Of a stretch of DNA of 12,496 bases, positions 1 to 8,312 are shown one piece after another. How positions within the stretch are numbered: the first letter of the stretch is position 1; every line of letters begins with the position of its first letter. Source of the stretch: Gemmatimonadota bacterium (lineage in GTDB: Bacteria; Gemmatimonadota; Gemmatimonadetes; Gemmatimonadales; Gemmatimonadaceae). Made by a program: the position numbers and the translations under genes. The stretch lies in contig QHUV01000023.1 in NCBI GenBank assembly GCA_003222065.1, positions 1-12,496 on the forward strand, given 5' to 3'. The notes beneath the pieces are model-generated. The model worked only from the letters and a program-made list of their open reading frames with translations, searched no databases and had not been told where the DNA came from.

Positions 1-166
1 CGCGAGCGATTGGACCGTGATCGGTAAACTCGAGGGCACCATCCTTCGAATCGGCGTATTCGCGCACGAATTCCGGTACCCACTCGACACCATAGTGCTC
101 GGCGAGGCGGCGCGCGAGTGTGCTCTTGCCTGTCGACTCGGAGCCGATCAGGACGACGCGCTTCAC
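1..166 (-). CDS. NadR-like ribosylnicotinamide kinase / AAA ATPase (partial, 3' part outside window)
   Basis: Only the first 55 codons are in the window. They begin at a GTG (166-164) that overlaps the pnuC stop codon as GTGA, a 4-bp overlap typical of translational coupling. The P-loop GSESTGKST lies at about residues 8-16. The following PEFVREYA and 'EFTDH' stretches match the ribosylnicotinamide-kinase domain of NadR (AAA_28 type), which phosphorylates nicotinamide riboside to NMN in the cytoplasm. The protein starts directly with the P-loop domain, so the N-terminal repressor helix-turn-helix and NMN-adenylyltransferase domain of E. coli NadR are absent upstream. Placement directly behind pnuC supports a role in trapping imported nicotinamide riboside. 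The family call is fairly safe from the P-loop context and the neighbour. The exact substrate is inferred. Confidence 0.8.
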   Translation of the reverse strand, partial: MKRVVLIGSESTGKSTLARRLAEHYGVEWVPEFVREYADSKDGALEFTDHGPIAR

Positions 167-747
167 GCCGCCGCGGGTTCGGCGACCGGTCGTGCGCGGT
201 AGCTCCGAAGCCATGAGCGAAGGCCAATCACGGCGAGAGCCAGAAAAACAGTGTAGAGGCCGGCCGTTACCGGGAGTCCCTTGTAGATGTACATCGGAAC
301 GTACGCAAGATCGGCAACGATCCAGAGAAGCCAATTCTCGAGGATCTTCCGCGTCATCATCCACTGCGCGACGAGACTGATCGTCGTTAGGCCCGAGTCG
401 AGATACGGCAATGCGACGCCAGGAAGCGTCGACGTATAACGGGCCAGGGCGAGCCAAAACATGACGGCAATCGGCGTCGCGATCAGCCACTCGCGGGCCG
501 AGGCACGGGATACGGTAAGCTGCGTCCGCTGGGCGCCGCCGTACAGCCATTGATACCAGCCGTAGATCGACAGGACGAGATAAACGACCTGCAGGCCCAT
601 GTCGGAGTACAGCCCCGTGCGACGAAACACAATGATGTAGAGGCCGACGTTGACGATCGCGGTCGGCCAGCTCCAGATGTTCTCACGGGCGCTGAGATAG
701 ACGCTCACCGCGCCGGCGAGTGCGGCGGTCCATTCGAGAGTGCTCAC
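163..747 (-). CDS. pnuC: Nicotinamide riboside transporter PnuC
   Basis: This 194-residue integral membrane protein has the usual PnuC length. It takes up nicotinamide riboside by facilitated diffusion, and uptake is driven by later phosphorylation in the cytoplasm. Diagnostic sequence includes ENIWSWPTAIVNVGLY near residues 22-37 and YGWYQW at 62-67, the aromatic WxxW motif of the family. Further hydrophobic helices follow up to about residue 182. The start is a GTG at 747; no clear Shine-Dalgarno is visible. It lies 22 bp after the ClC gene on the same strand and overlaps the NadR-like kinase by 4 bp, so the three genes may be cotranscribed. No known NAD-responsive riboswitch or repressor site was recognised upstream. 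Confidence 0.93.
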   Translation of the reverse strand: MSTLEWTAALAGAVSVYLSARENIWSWPTAIVNVGLYIIVFRRTGLYSDMGLQVVYLVLSIYGWYQWLYGGAQRTQLTVSRASAREWLIATPIAVMFWLALARYTSTLPGVALPYLDSGLTTISLVAQWMMTRKILENWLLWIVADLAYVPMYIYKGLPVTAGLYTVFLALAVIGLRSWLRSYRARPVAEPAAA

Positions 748-769
748 AGCCGAAAGCTACGTCCGTGGC

Positions 770-2584
770 CTACGCGACGCTTTGGCCGTGTGCCGACAGC
801 TCGGCGTCGTCCGGCGTCGAGCCGGCGATCGAGCGTTCGTACGCCGCGAGCACGTGGTGCCGGCTGAGCACTCCAAGCACGCGGCCACCGGGCGCGTCGA
901 CCACGGGCACGGCGCTTACGCCCCGCACGCCCATGCGGCGCGTCGCGTCGAGGAGTGTCTCGTTAGGCGTGACAGTTTCGGCCGGGTGGGCGAGATCACT
1001 CGCCAGCACGAGCGCCGTCAGGTTGGCGTAATCCTTGGCGATTCGACCGAGGTCAGCGAGGTCGATGATGCCGCACAGTGCGCCGGCGCCGTCGACGACG
1101 GGAAAAACGAGTTGATCGTCGTGGCCGAGGTGATCGAGCAGCGCTCCAACATCCTCGTGCTCGCCGACGAGGCGCGCACGATCGTCGTACGCGTCGCGCA
1201 CGCGAAGGCTCGCGAGCGCCGTCTCGTCCGTGCCATGTTCGATGCGCTCGCCGCGGCGGCGTAACCAGCCGCTGTAGAGTGAGTCCGGCTCGATGCGTCG
1301 CGCGACAAGATACGAGATCACCGTGGCGAGCATCAGCGGAAGCACGAGCGCGTAGTCGTTCGTCATCTCGAACACAAGCAGAATGCCGGTGATCGGCGCG
1401 CTCGTCGACGCGGCAACCAGCGCACCCATGCCAACGATCGCGTACGCTTCCGGCCGGATCGAAGCGTTAGGCAGCAGTTGGGCGAGCGCGACGCCAAACG
1501 CGCCTCCCGTCGCCGCGCCGACGTACAACGACGGCGTGAACAATCCGCCCGAGCCGCCAGTGTTCAACGTGATGGATGTGGCAACGATCGATCCGAGGGC
1601 CAATAAGGCCAGCGAATACCATGGCATCCGACCGAACACCTCGAGATGCACGGCGAGATGTCCGTACCCGACGAGCAGGCCGCGCGACATCACGACCAAC
1701 ACGCCGACGAGCGCGCCACCGACCCATGGCACCAGCCAGCGAAGTCGCGTCATGCGCTTGACGAGCGCTTCGACGCCAAAGAAGACGCGAACGAAGAGCG
1801 CCGCGACCACGCCCGTAATGACGCCGAGCAGGGGAAAGAAGAGAAAGACCTCACGCGCCAGGCCGTAGCTGTACTCGACCGGAATCGGAAACGCCGGGTG
1901 GTTGCCGAACACCGCCCGCGAGACGACGGCGGCAATCACGCTCGCGACGACGACCGGCGGAAAGGCCGTCACCGCAAGGGAGCCGAGAATCTCTTCGAGA
2001 GCGAAGAACGCGCCGGCGATGGGCGCGTTGAACGCCGCGGAAATCGCCGCGCCCGCGCCGGCGCCGACGAGGACGCGCATCCGGTCGGAGCTAAAACCGA
2101 AGGTGCGTCCGCATAACGAGCCAATCGCGCTGCCGAAGACGACGACCGGCCCTTCGCTACCCGCCGAGCCGCCGGCTCCGATAGTGATCGCGCTCGCCGC
2201 GGTCCGGGCCAGCGCCGGTCGCGGGGGGATAATCCCCCGTCGTCGAACGACCGCGAGCTGTACGTCCGGTACGTTCATTCCGTCGTGTCCCCGTCCGACG
2301 TACTTCATGAACCACCACGCGGCCGCGAAACCGGTTGCCGTCAGGACGGGACGATACGCCAACACCGCCGCCCGTGGCACCAGCTCGCCAGGCAGCCGAT
2401 AGAACAGGGCGAACGCGAGATCGATCGACTTATAGAAGACCGCGACGCCGAGCGCGCTCAAGACTCCAATGACGAGAGCGAACGCAATGAGGATGGTGTT
2501 CTCACTCAACTCGAGGGCGTTGAACCAATCGACGACGGCACGCCAACTGTCGCGCACGGAGGAGTGCTTCGCCTTCGGCTCCAT
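770..2584 (-). CDS. ClC-family chloride channel / H+-Cl- antiporter with C-terminal CBS pair
   Basis: This is a polytopic ClC membrane protein of about 604 residues, counted from the ATG at 2584. An in-frame TTG at 2593 is the alternative start; neither has a convincing ribosome binding site. Family motifs are visible: GGSAGSEGP at about 138-146, with the gating glutamate E144; the EE pair at about 197-198, matching the internal proton glutamate of antiporter-type ClCs; and GLFTP at about 347-351. The helix-D motif, usually GSGIP, reads GHDGMNVPDV (about 99-108), so the canonical chloride-coordinating serine is not in place. After the membrane part, from about residue 455, come two CBS modules with 'VFPVVD' and 'AVPVVD' cores, which commonly bind adenosine ligands and regulate transport. 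Antiporter rather than channel activity is inferred from the glutamates. It precedes pnuC by 22 bp and diverges from the Sua5 gene. Confidence 0.92.
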   Translation of the reverse strand: MEPKAKHSSVRDSWRAVVDWFNALELSENTILIAFALVIGVLSALGVAVFYKSIDLAFALFYRLPGELVPRAAVLAYRPVLTATGFAAAWWFMKYVGRGHDGMNVPDVQLAVVRRRGIIPPRPALARTAASAITIGAGGSAGSEGPVVVFGSAIGSLCGRTFGFSSDRMRVLVGAGAGAAISAAFNAPIAGAFFALEEILGSLAVTAFPPVVVASVIAAVVSRAVFGNHPAFPIPVEYSYGLAREVFLFFPLLGVITGVVAALFVRVFFGVEALVKRMTRLRWLVPWVGGALVGVLVVMSRGLLVGYGHLAVHLEVFGRMPWYSLALLALGSIVATSITLNTGGSGGLFTPSLYVGAATGGAFGVALAQLLPNASIRPEAYAIVGMGALVAASTSAPITGILLVFEMTNDYALVLPLMLATVISYLVARRIEPDSLYSGWLRRRGERIEHGTDETALASLRVRDAYDDRARLVGEHEDVGALLDHLGHDDQLVFPVVDGAGALCGIIDLADLGRIAKDYANLTALVLASDLAHPAETVTPNETLLDATRRMGVRGVSAVPVVDAPGGRVLGVLSRHHVLAAYERSIAGSTPDDAELSAHGQSVA

Positions 2585-2608
2585 GGAGTCCAATATAGAG
2601 GCTGGGAA

Positions 2609-2628
2609 CTAGGGGTTAGGGCTGGGGA
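2609..2628. repeat. TAGG-rich intergenic repeat, short copy
   Basis: The 80-bp divergent spacer between the ClC and Sua5 genes contains CTAGGGG-TTAGGG-CTGGGG, three diverged copies of a roughly 7-base unit. The same type of unit (CTAGGTG/TTAGGTG) builds the much longer palindrome at 9415-9470. The resemblance is seen directly. Whether this is a degenerate copy of a dispersed element or chance G-richness cannot be decided from one window. Confidence 0.4.
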
Positions 2629-2664
2629 CGAGCGAATCGAACCAAGTATTCTGAGCACGAGCAC

Positions 2665-3666
2665 ATGCCAGTCGTCATCGTAGATCCATCTTCGCCTGAG
2701 GACTCGGTGATCGGACGTGCGGCGGAGATTCTTCGTCGCGGCGGACTGGTCGCGTTTCCGACGGAGACCGTGTATGGACTTGGCGCGAATGCGCTCGACA
2801 TCGACGCGGTGGAGCGAGTCTATGCGGCAAAGGGCCGGCCGGCGTACAACCCGCTCATTGTTCACGTCGCCGACGAAGGCGCGGCCCGGTCGCTCGTTAG
2901 TGAATGGCCGGAGCACGCATCGCGTGTTGCTCGCGCGTTCTGGCCGGGCCCGGTAACGATTGTACTTCGCAAGCGCGATCTCATCCCGGCCGTCGTCACG
3001 GCCGGGCTCGACGCTGTGGCGCTGCGCGTTCCGGCGCATCCCATCGCGCTCGCCTTATTGCGAGCTGCCGGCATCCCGCTCGCCGCGCCGAGCGCCAATC
3101 GCTCGACGGAGCTCTCACCGACCACGGCTCAGCATGTCGAGCGCTCACTGGGCGCGCGCGTCGACTTGATCCTCGACGGCGGGCCGACGCAGGTGGGGAT
3201 CGAGTCGACGGTTCTGGATCTGCGCGGTCCGCGGCCGTCGATCTTGCGGCCGGGCATAATCGGCGCGCGTGAGCTCGAGCCTCTCGTCGGTCCGCTCGCC
3301 GCGCCAAACGCCACTCGCCACGAGATTCCGCGGCCGTCACCGGGGATGCTGGACCGGCATTACGCTCCGCGGGCGCGGCTCGCGCTGTTCGATGCGTCAG
3401 AAGCCGAGCGCATCTTCGCCGAGACGCGCGTGCTCATGGCGCGTGGCGTGCGCGTGGGCATGTTGCTCGTCCACCTCGACGATCCCGGGGGGCTCGAGAT
3501 CGTCCGCATGCCGTCGGACGCCGTCGGCTACGCGCAGCGACTCTACGCCACCCTTCACAGCTTGGATGAAGCCGGTTGCGACGTGATCTTCGTCGAGCGG
3601 GTGCCTAACGGGCCAGAATGGCTCGCCGCGCGGGATCGATTGGAACGCGCAAGTACGCCCAATTAA
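2665..3666 (+). CDS. sua5: L-threonylcarbamoyladenylate synthase, Sua5 type
   Basis: This 333-residue cytoplasmic enzyme makes threonylcarbamoyl-AMP from threonine, bicarbonate and ATP. That is the first step of the t6A37 modification of ANN-decoding tRNAs, which the TsaD complex completes. The YrdC fold is clear: FPTETVYGLG (31-40), KGRP (56-59) in the nucleotide pocket, 'NPLIVHV' after it, and PSANRS (142-147). The linker SPGMLDRHYAP (about 225-235) leads into a C-terminal Sua5 domain, so this is the long two-domain form rather than short TsaC/YrdC. The start is the ATG at 2665. The upstream region lacks a strong Shine-Dalgarno; a TATTCT at about 2647-2652 could be a -10 box giving a very short leader, but it is weak. 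It is the only plus-strand gene. Its TAA stop shares the bases TTAA with the stop of the convergent permease/peptidase gene. Confidence 0.95.
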   Translation: MPVVIVDPSSPEDSVIGRAAEILRRGGLVAFPTETVYGLGANALDIDAVERVYAAKGRPAYNPLIVHVADEGAARSLVSEWPEHASRVARAFWPGPVTIVLRKRDLIPAVVTAGLDAVALRVPAHPIALALLRAAGIPLAAPSANRSTELSPTTAQHVERSLGARVDLILDGGPTQVGIESTVLDLRGPRPSILRPGIIGARELEPLVGPLAAPNATRHEIPRPSPGMLDRHYAPRARLALFDASEAERIFAETRVLMARGVRVGMLLVHLDDPGGLEIVRMPSDAVGYAQRLYATLHSLDEAGCDVIFVERVPNGPEWLAARDRLERASTPN

Positions 3667-6600
3667 CTCTTCTTGGCTGCCGCGGATGAGGCGGGGCTTT
3701 GCGGCCTCTTCGCGCGATTCTGCACGCCGATCGTGTTTTCAGTCGTTAGGCGACTGATCAGCTTGTGCAGCGGATCGATGCCCGCGCGGGAGGGTAATTT
3801 CGGTACCGTGAGCACGACGTGCTGCGCGCCGTCGTGAATCAGCTGCTTGGCGAGATAGATCGACACGCCGTCCTTGTCCGGAGTCTTCTCACCGCGCGCC
3901 GGCCGCGCGAAGATGCCGATGTCCACCAAGTCCCGCATCGGAACCTCCGTCTCGGCGCCGAGGCTATCGGCGCGCAACTTCTTCGACGTGAGATACAGAT
4001 CGAGGCGATACCGCCCGTCGCCCGCGTCCGTCGCGATCGCCGAGTCGGCCTTGAGCTCGAACAGGGTGATCGTCTCGAACATGTCTTTGATGAGATACTT
4101 GAGCGAATCGGGGGTCGCGGCACGCAACGAATCCACCAGCTCAAGCGACGTGGGGTACGGTGGGCCACGGAACTTCTCGGCATCCAAGAAGCCGCGGATC
4201 GCCGCGTTCATGCGCGCCTCGCCGATGTAATCGCGCAACGCGTACATGACGAGCGAACCCTTGTTGTAATGAATGTAGGTCTGGTTCTCATTCAGCTCGA
4301 GCGGCATCTCCTTCTTCCGTTCGACACTACGGCCGATGAGGTACCGATCGAGCTCGTATTCGAGGAACCGTCGCATGCTCGCCGCGCCGTACTCCTTTTC
4401 CATCACCATCATCGCCGAATACTGCGACATGGTTTCGGAGAGGAACGTTGCACCCTGAGCGTCCGCGCCAATCACCTGGTGGGCCCACCACTGGTGCGCC
4501 ACCTCGTGCGCCGTGACGTAAAACGGGTAGTCCACATCGTCGGGCTTCTCGACGCGGGCGATGAAGCCGACGGCTTCCGAGTATGGAATCGTGTTCGGCA
4601 GCGATTGGGCGAAGCTTGCATAACGCGGGAACTCGACGATACGCACCTGATGGTGCTGATATGGTCCGAAGTTCCGTGTGTAATAATCGAGCGATTTCTT
4701 GACCGCGTAGATCATCCGCTGGACATTCCAGCGGTGTGTCGGATGATAGTACACGGCGATGTCGACGACGCGGCCGTCGGGCGCCTTCCACTGATCGGTC
4801 GCCGTCGCATAACGAGCGGACTGAAACGCCCACAGGTTCAGGATCGGCGAATCCATCTTGTAGTGGAAGAACCGGCGCCCACCCTCGGTCCACTCGCGCT
4901 GGAGATACCCCGACGTAACGGCGATCTGATCGGGTTCCGTGCTGACCGTGGCATCGTACTCGAGCCAGTCCGAGTCGTGACTGATGTAATTGTTCGCGCG
5001 GACCGACGCATCCGTCGGCGGCTTCATGCGCGGCACCGGCGGCAGCTTCTCCTTTTTCCGGTCGTCGTCGTCCGACAGCTCGGCGCGGGCCTGGTATCCG
5101 ATGCCCGGCATGAACGCCGAGTTCTCGATGAACGTGCCGTTGGACGCGAGGTCAGTGTTGTCGACCGAGTTGGCAAAGCCTCGCGTCGTGCGGGACAAAT
5201 CGAACGTCAAAACCAGCGAATCACCAGGCGCGAGAGGCGTTGCCAACTGGTGTAGAAAATACTCATGGGCACTGTCGGCGAGCACGACCCGCGACGGCCG
5301 GTCGAAGGCGAGAGTACGCACCGTCAGATCCCGATCGACACCGAGATGCACGGTGTCGATCGGCACCTTGGTCTTGTTGCGCAACACGTAGTGCCCGCGG
5401 GCGCGCATGCTCGCGCGCTCGGGCATCAAATCGACCTGAATCTGGATCGCCGTAATGCGTGGTTGCGCCACGCGCTCGTAGCGCTTGTACCGCTTCTCGT
5501 ACTCGGCGCGGAGGTGGCGACGCTGCACGCTCGTCGTGTAACGATTCAGAACGTCGGTGTTATAGAAGAGAAAGCCGCCCAAACCGAGGAACGAGAGACC
5601 GGCGAAGGCACTGACGCCACGCGACGCGCCGCGAAATCGCGCCCGCGCGAGCTGAGCGCGCCAGCGCGCATGCGTCTCCTCACCGCGCACCCAGAGCAGG
5701 TTCGTGAGCACGGCAAGCAGAATCGCAAACGCTGCCCAATAGAGCTTCCAGTACAGGAACGGATGTGCGTACGGGCCCCAGCGGTTCATGTCCGAGTACG
5801 TCAGTCCCCCATCGCTGCCGTACTGATAGAGGTTGCGCTCGAGCCCGAACTGGCCGAGAAATGGCAACCCGATATAGATCACGAAGACGATGAGATGCCC
5901 GACGTACTTGTGATTGACGATGACGTGAATCGCCAACGCCAGCACGGCGAGGAGCAGCAGATCGACGAGGCGGAAGCCGAGCAGCGCCTCCAGATAAAGC
6001 GGAATCTCGAATCGCGCATAACCTTTCGCGGCCTGCGTCGCGATACCGGTCAGCATGACGACGCCGAGGAGGAGCGCGAGCACGGCGACGAGGGCCGTCA
6101 ACTTCGCGAGGAAGGTTGTCGCGTTAGGCACCGGCGTCGCGTCCGTGATCTGGGCGATCTTGACGTCACGCTCCGCCCAAACCAGCTCCCCGGCGTAAAA
6201 GGCGATGATGACGAGCACGAACAGGCCGAAGCTGCCATTCAGAATCTCGATCATCTGGTACGTGACGGGCCACGTCGTCGTCCCGTAGAGCTTCCCGACC
6301 TGCTGCGCGACGAGAATGATGTAAAGGATTCCGGCGCCGACGATCGCATAGAAGTAGGCGTTACGCACGATCCGCCAGAACGAGCGCGTCGTCAGCGACC
6401 AATACTGAATGAGCCGACTCCGTGCGTCGAACCGCCGCGAGGCCGCGGGCAGCTCGACCGTTCGCACGGGAGCCGGCGCCGGCATGATGCTTTCGTCAGG
6501 CGCTGACGCGGTATCCTTGACGCCACGCTGGTCCGAGGCCGAGTAGGAGAAACGAAAGCGGGCGTAAGCAATCGCGAAGACGCCGAGTCCGAACGCGATC

Positions 6601-7361
6601 CAAATGGCGCGATTCTGGGCTAGTACGCCGGAAAGTGGAACGTATCGCGCGTTCTTATCAGCAATCGACCAATACTGCGTCAGCACCTGTACGGCGCGCA
6701 GTCCGAACGGATCGAGCAATGCCCCTGTGTGCTTGTCGGTGAGATCGTTGAGGAGCTGCCCACCCATCAGGTATCCCAGGAGGAGCACCACACCGCCCAC
6801 GTAGTTAGGCACCATCTGCCGCGTCACCGCGGGAAGCGCGAAGAAGATCGCCGCCGTGAAGAGCAGATTCGGCCACACCAGGGTGACGTACGGCTGCAGG
6901 TACGCCCAGACGTCGAATGGCCCGAACTTGTCCGGCTTCACCCAGGGCGACTTCGCCGCCAGCACGAGCCCGACGACGACGCCGAGCAGAATGATCGCGT
7001 TCACCGCGAGCGTCCCGATGAACCGGCCGCCGAGAAAGGCGCGTTTCGAGATCGGCGTGCTGTAGACCAGCGATTCCATACGCGCGTCGTAGTCGCGATA
7101 GATCGCGTTTCCGGCGACCGCGGCAACGATGGACATGCCGAGCAGCGCGATTGTCGGCGTCAGCTCGGCCAGGGCGAATGGCGCGTTGGCGAGCACCTTG
7201 CCGCCGCCGCCGAAAACCGCCGATGCCTGCCGAAATGCTCCGCCGCTGAGCAGCATGAAGAGGAACCCGACGAGCGCGTAGATGCCGAAGTACACCCACG
7301 TCGAAATGCGCCGGAGGTAGTAGCCAATCTCCCAACCCAGGACGGACAGGAATTGTCGCAT
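3663..7361 (-). CDS. ABC-2 type permease fused to M1-family zinc metallopeptidase
   Basis: This membrane protein has about 1232 residues, counted from the ATG at 7361. The start is fixed by the TGATG overlap with the ATPase gene and an AGGGG about 9 nt upstream. Residues 1-270 form a first ABC-2 permease module with about six hydrophobic segments, and residues 325-560 form a second one. One more helix at about 585-602 is followed by a large soluble domain (about 630-1190), inferred to be periplasmic. That domain has HEVAH (952-956) plus E976, the M1/gluzincin zinc site, and a catalytic-type tyrosine in YNKGS (Y1032). H956 and E976 are 19 residues apart rather than the 18 of classic aminopeptidases. 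The GxMEN exopeptidase motif is not seen; 'LPNTIPYSE' (about 921-929) occupies the expected region. The peptidase is therefore probably catalytic but of uncertain substrate. The C-terminus is basic and Ala/Ser-rich. It pairs with the ATPase gene just upstream. Confidence 0.93.
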   Translation of the reverse strand: MRQFLSVLGWEIGYYLRRISTWVYFGIYALVGFLFMLLSGGAFRQASAVFGGGGKVLANAPFALAELTPTIALLGMSIVAAVAGNAIYRDYDARMESLVYSTPISKRAFLGGRFIGTLAVNAIILLGVVVGLVLAAKSPWVKPDKFGPFDVWAYLQPYVTLVWPNLLFTAAIFFALPAVTRQMVPNYVGGVVLLLGYLMGGQLLNDLTDKHTGALLDPFGLRAVQVLTQYWSIADKNARYVPLSGVLAQNRAIWIAFGLGVFAIAYARFRFSYSASDQRGVKDTASAPDESIMPAPAPVRTVELPAASRRFDARSRLIQYWSLTTRSFWRIVRNAYFYAIVGAGILYIILVAQQVGKLYGTTTWPVTYQMIEILNGSFGLFVLVIIAFYAGELVWAERDVKIAQITDATPVPNATTFLAKLTALVAVLALLLGVVMLTGIATQAAKGYARFEIPLYLEALLGFRLVDLLLLAVLALAIHVIVNHKYVGHLIVFVIYIGLPFLGQFGLERNLYQYGSDGGLTYSDMNRWGPYAHPFLYWKLYWAAFAILLAVLTNLLWVRGEETHARWRAQLARARFRGASRGVSAFAGLSFLGLGGFLFYNTDVLNRYTTSVQRRHLRAEYEKRYKRYERVAQPRITAIQIQVDLMPERASMRARGHYVLRNKTKVPIDTVHLGVDRDLTVRTLAFDRPSRVVLADSAHEYFLHQLATPLAPGDSLVLTFDLSRTTRGFANSVDNTDLASNGTFIENSAFMPGIGYQARAELSDDDDRKKEKLPPVPRMKPPTDASVRANNYISHDSDWLEYDATVSTEPDQIAVTSGYLQREWTEGGRRFFHYKMDSPILNLWAFQSARYATATDQWKAPDGRVVDIAVYYHPTHRWNVQRMIYAVKKSLDYYTRNFGPYQHHQVRIVEFPRYASFAQSLPNTIPYSEAVGFIARVEKPDDVDYPFYVTAHEVAHQWWAHQVIGADAQGATFLSETMSQYSAMMVMEKEYGAASMRRFLEYELDRYLIGRSVERKKEMPLELNENQTYIHYNKGSLVMYALRDYIGEARMNAAIRGFLDAEKFRGPPYPTSLELVDSLRAATPDSLKYLIKDMFETITLFELKADSAIATDAGDGRYRLDLYLTSKKLRADSLGAETEVPMRDLVDIGIFARPARGEKTPDKDGVSIYLAKQLIHDGAQHVVLTVPKLPSRAGIDPLHKLISRLTTENTIGVQNRAKRPQSPASSAAAKKS

Positions 7362-8308
7362 CAACTTGCCCCTGTTCCGGATCCAAACGCCGGAGCGGCG
7401 GCCGGCGCGTCGGCGGCAAATGGAGGCGCGTCGGGCGCGCGGGCGCCGCGCATCGCCGCAAAATATACATCTTCTAAACCCGGCTCCGCCTGATCATAGC
7501 CGCTCTCGGGCCGCGCATCCGCGAGGACACGCACGACGGTGCGACCGGCGAGCAGCTTCGTCGACAGGACGCTGAACTGCGCCTGGTGCCGCGCCAGCTC
7601 GTCGCGGCTGAGGATGCGCCGCCAAATGCGCCCGTTGAGACGCGTCACGGCCGCTTGGGGATCGTCCTCGAGCCGAATACGGCCGCGATCGATGATCGCG
7701 ACGCGCGAGCAGAGCTCACTGACGTCGTCGACGATGTGCGTCGACAGGATGACGATGCTGTTCTGTCCCAGCTCGGCGAGCAAATTCAAAAAGCGCACAC
7801 GCTCCTCGGGGTCGAGCCCGGCCGTCGGCTCGTCGACGATGATCAAGCGGGGATCACCGAGCAGTGCGACCGCGATCCCGAACCGCTGGCGCATGCCGCC
7901 CGAAAAGCCGCCTAACAGCTTGGAACGATCATTGTGGAGATTGGTCTGCTCGAGCAGCGCCGACACGAGGCGCTGACGCTCGCCGCGGTGCGTGATTCCC
8001 TTGAGCACCGCGAAGTGATCGAGCAAATCCTCGGCGCTCACTTTCGGATAGACACCGAACTCCTGCGGCAGATAGCCGAGGGTCCGGCGCACGGCCTCTT
8101 TGTTACCGAGGACGTCGATGTCGCCCAGCCGCACGCGTCCCGTGTCCGGCTCCTGGAGAGTGGCGACGATGCGCATGAGCGTAGACTTGCCGGCGCCGTT
8201 AGGCCCGAGGAGTCCGAACATACCGGGCGCGATGGCGAGGGAGACGTCATCGAGCGCGCGCGTGCCGTTCGGATACGTCTTGGAGAGATTCTCGATGCGC
8301 AGAAGCAT
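7361..8308 (-). CDS. ABC transporter ATP-binding protein
   Basis: This 315-residue nucleotide-binding subunit energises the permease encoded directly downstream. Visible elements in order are: Walker A GPNGAGKST (35-43), Q-loop Q82 in YLPQEFG, signature FSGGM (135-139, Phe in place of the usual first Leu), Walker B LIIVDE (155-160) with catalytic Glu160, D-loop AGLD, and the switch His191 in STH. After the ATPase core there is a tail of about 100 residues ending in an Ala/Pro-rich stretch with no recognised domain. The ATG at 8308 is chosen because it begins the standard MLLRIENLSKTYPNGT opening; the frame stays open further upstream but overlaps the porin-like gene. The start lies 4 bp after the upstream stop, and its own stop overlaps the next ATG by one base (TGATG), so the three genes read as one operon. 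Sequence type resembles export or 'multi-copper enzyme maturation' ABC ATPases; the substrate is unknown. Confidence 0.94.
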   Translation of the reverse strand: MLLRIENLSKTYPNGTRALDDVSLAIAPGMFGLLGPNGAGKSTLMRIVATLQEPDTGRVRLGDIDVLGNKEAVRRTLGYLPQEFGVYPKVSAEDLLDHFAVLKGITHRGERQRLVSALLEQTNLHNDRSKLLGGFSGGMRQRFGIAVALLGDPRLIIVDEPTAGLDPEERVRFLNLLAELGQNSIVILSTHIVDDVSELCSRVAIIDRGRIRLEDDPQAAVTRLNGRIWRRILSRDELARHQAQFSVLSTKLLAGRTVVRVLADARPESGYDQAEPGLEDVYFAAMRGARAPDAPPFAADAPAAAPAFGSGTGAS

Positions 8309-8312
8309 GGGG

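Noticed and set aside
1383..2402. Several plus-strand open frames opposite the ClC gene
   Set aside because: All overlap the recognisable ClC motifs on the other strand and have low-complexity Arg/Ala/Thr composition.
3740..3756. Inverted repeat CAGTCG-TTAGG-CGACTG as a terminator for the Sua5 gene
   Set aside because: It is only 6 bp, has no T-run after it on the plus strand, and lies inside the coding sequence of the convergent gene.
3819..5255. Long open plus-strand frame (about 478 codons) opposite the peptidase domain
   Set aside because: It lies antisense to a clearly conserved M1 domain, is rich in Arg, Val and Asp as GC-rich shadow frames are, and shows no recognisable family motif.
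5265..6506. Long open plus-strand frame (about 413 codons) opposite the second permease module
   Set aside because: It is antisense to conserved membrane segments and has a charged Arg/Glu/Asp-rich composition with no start signal or domain.
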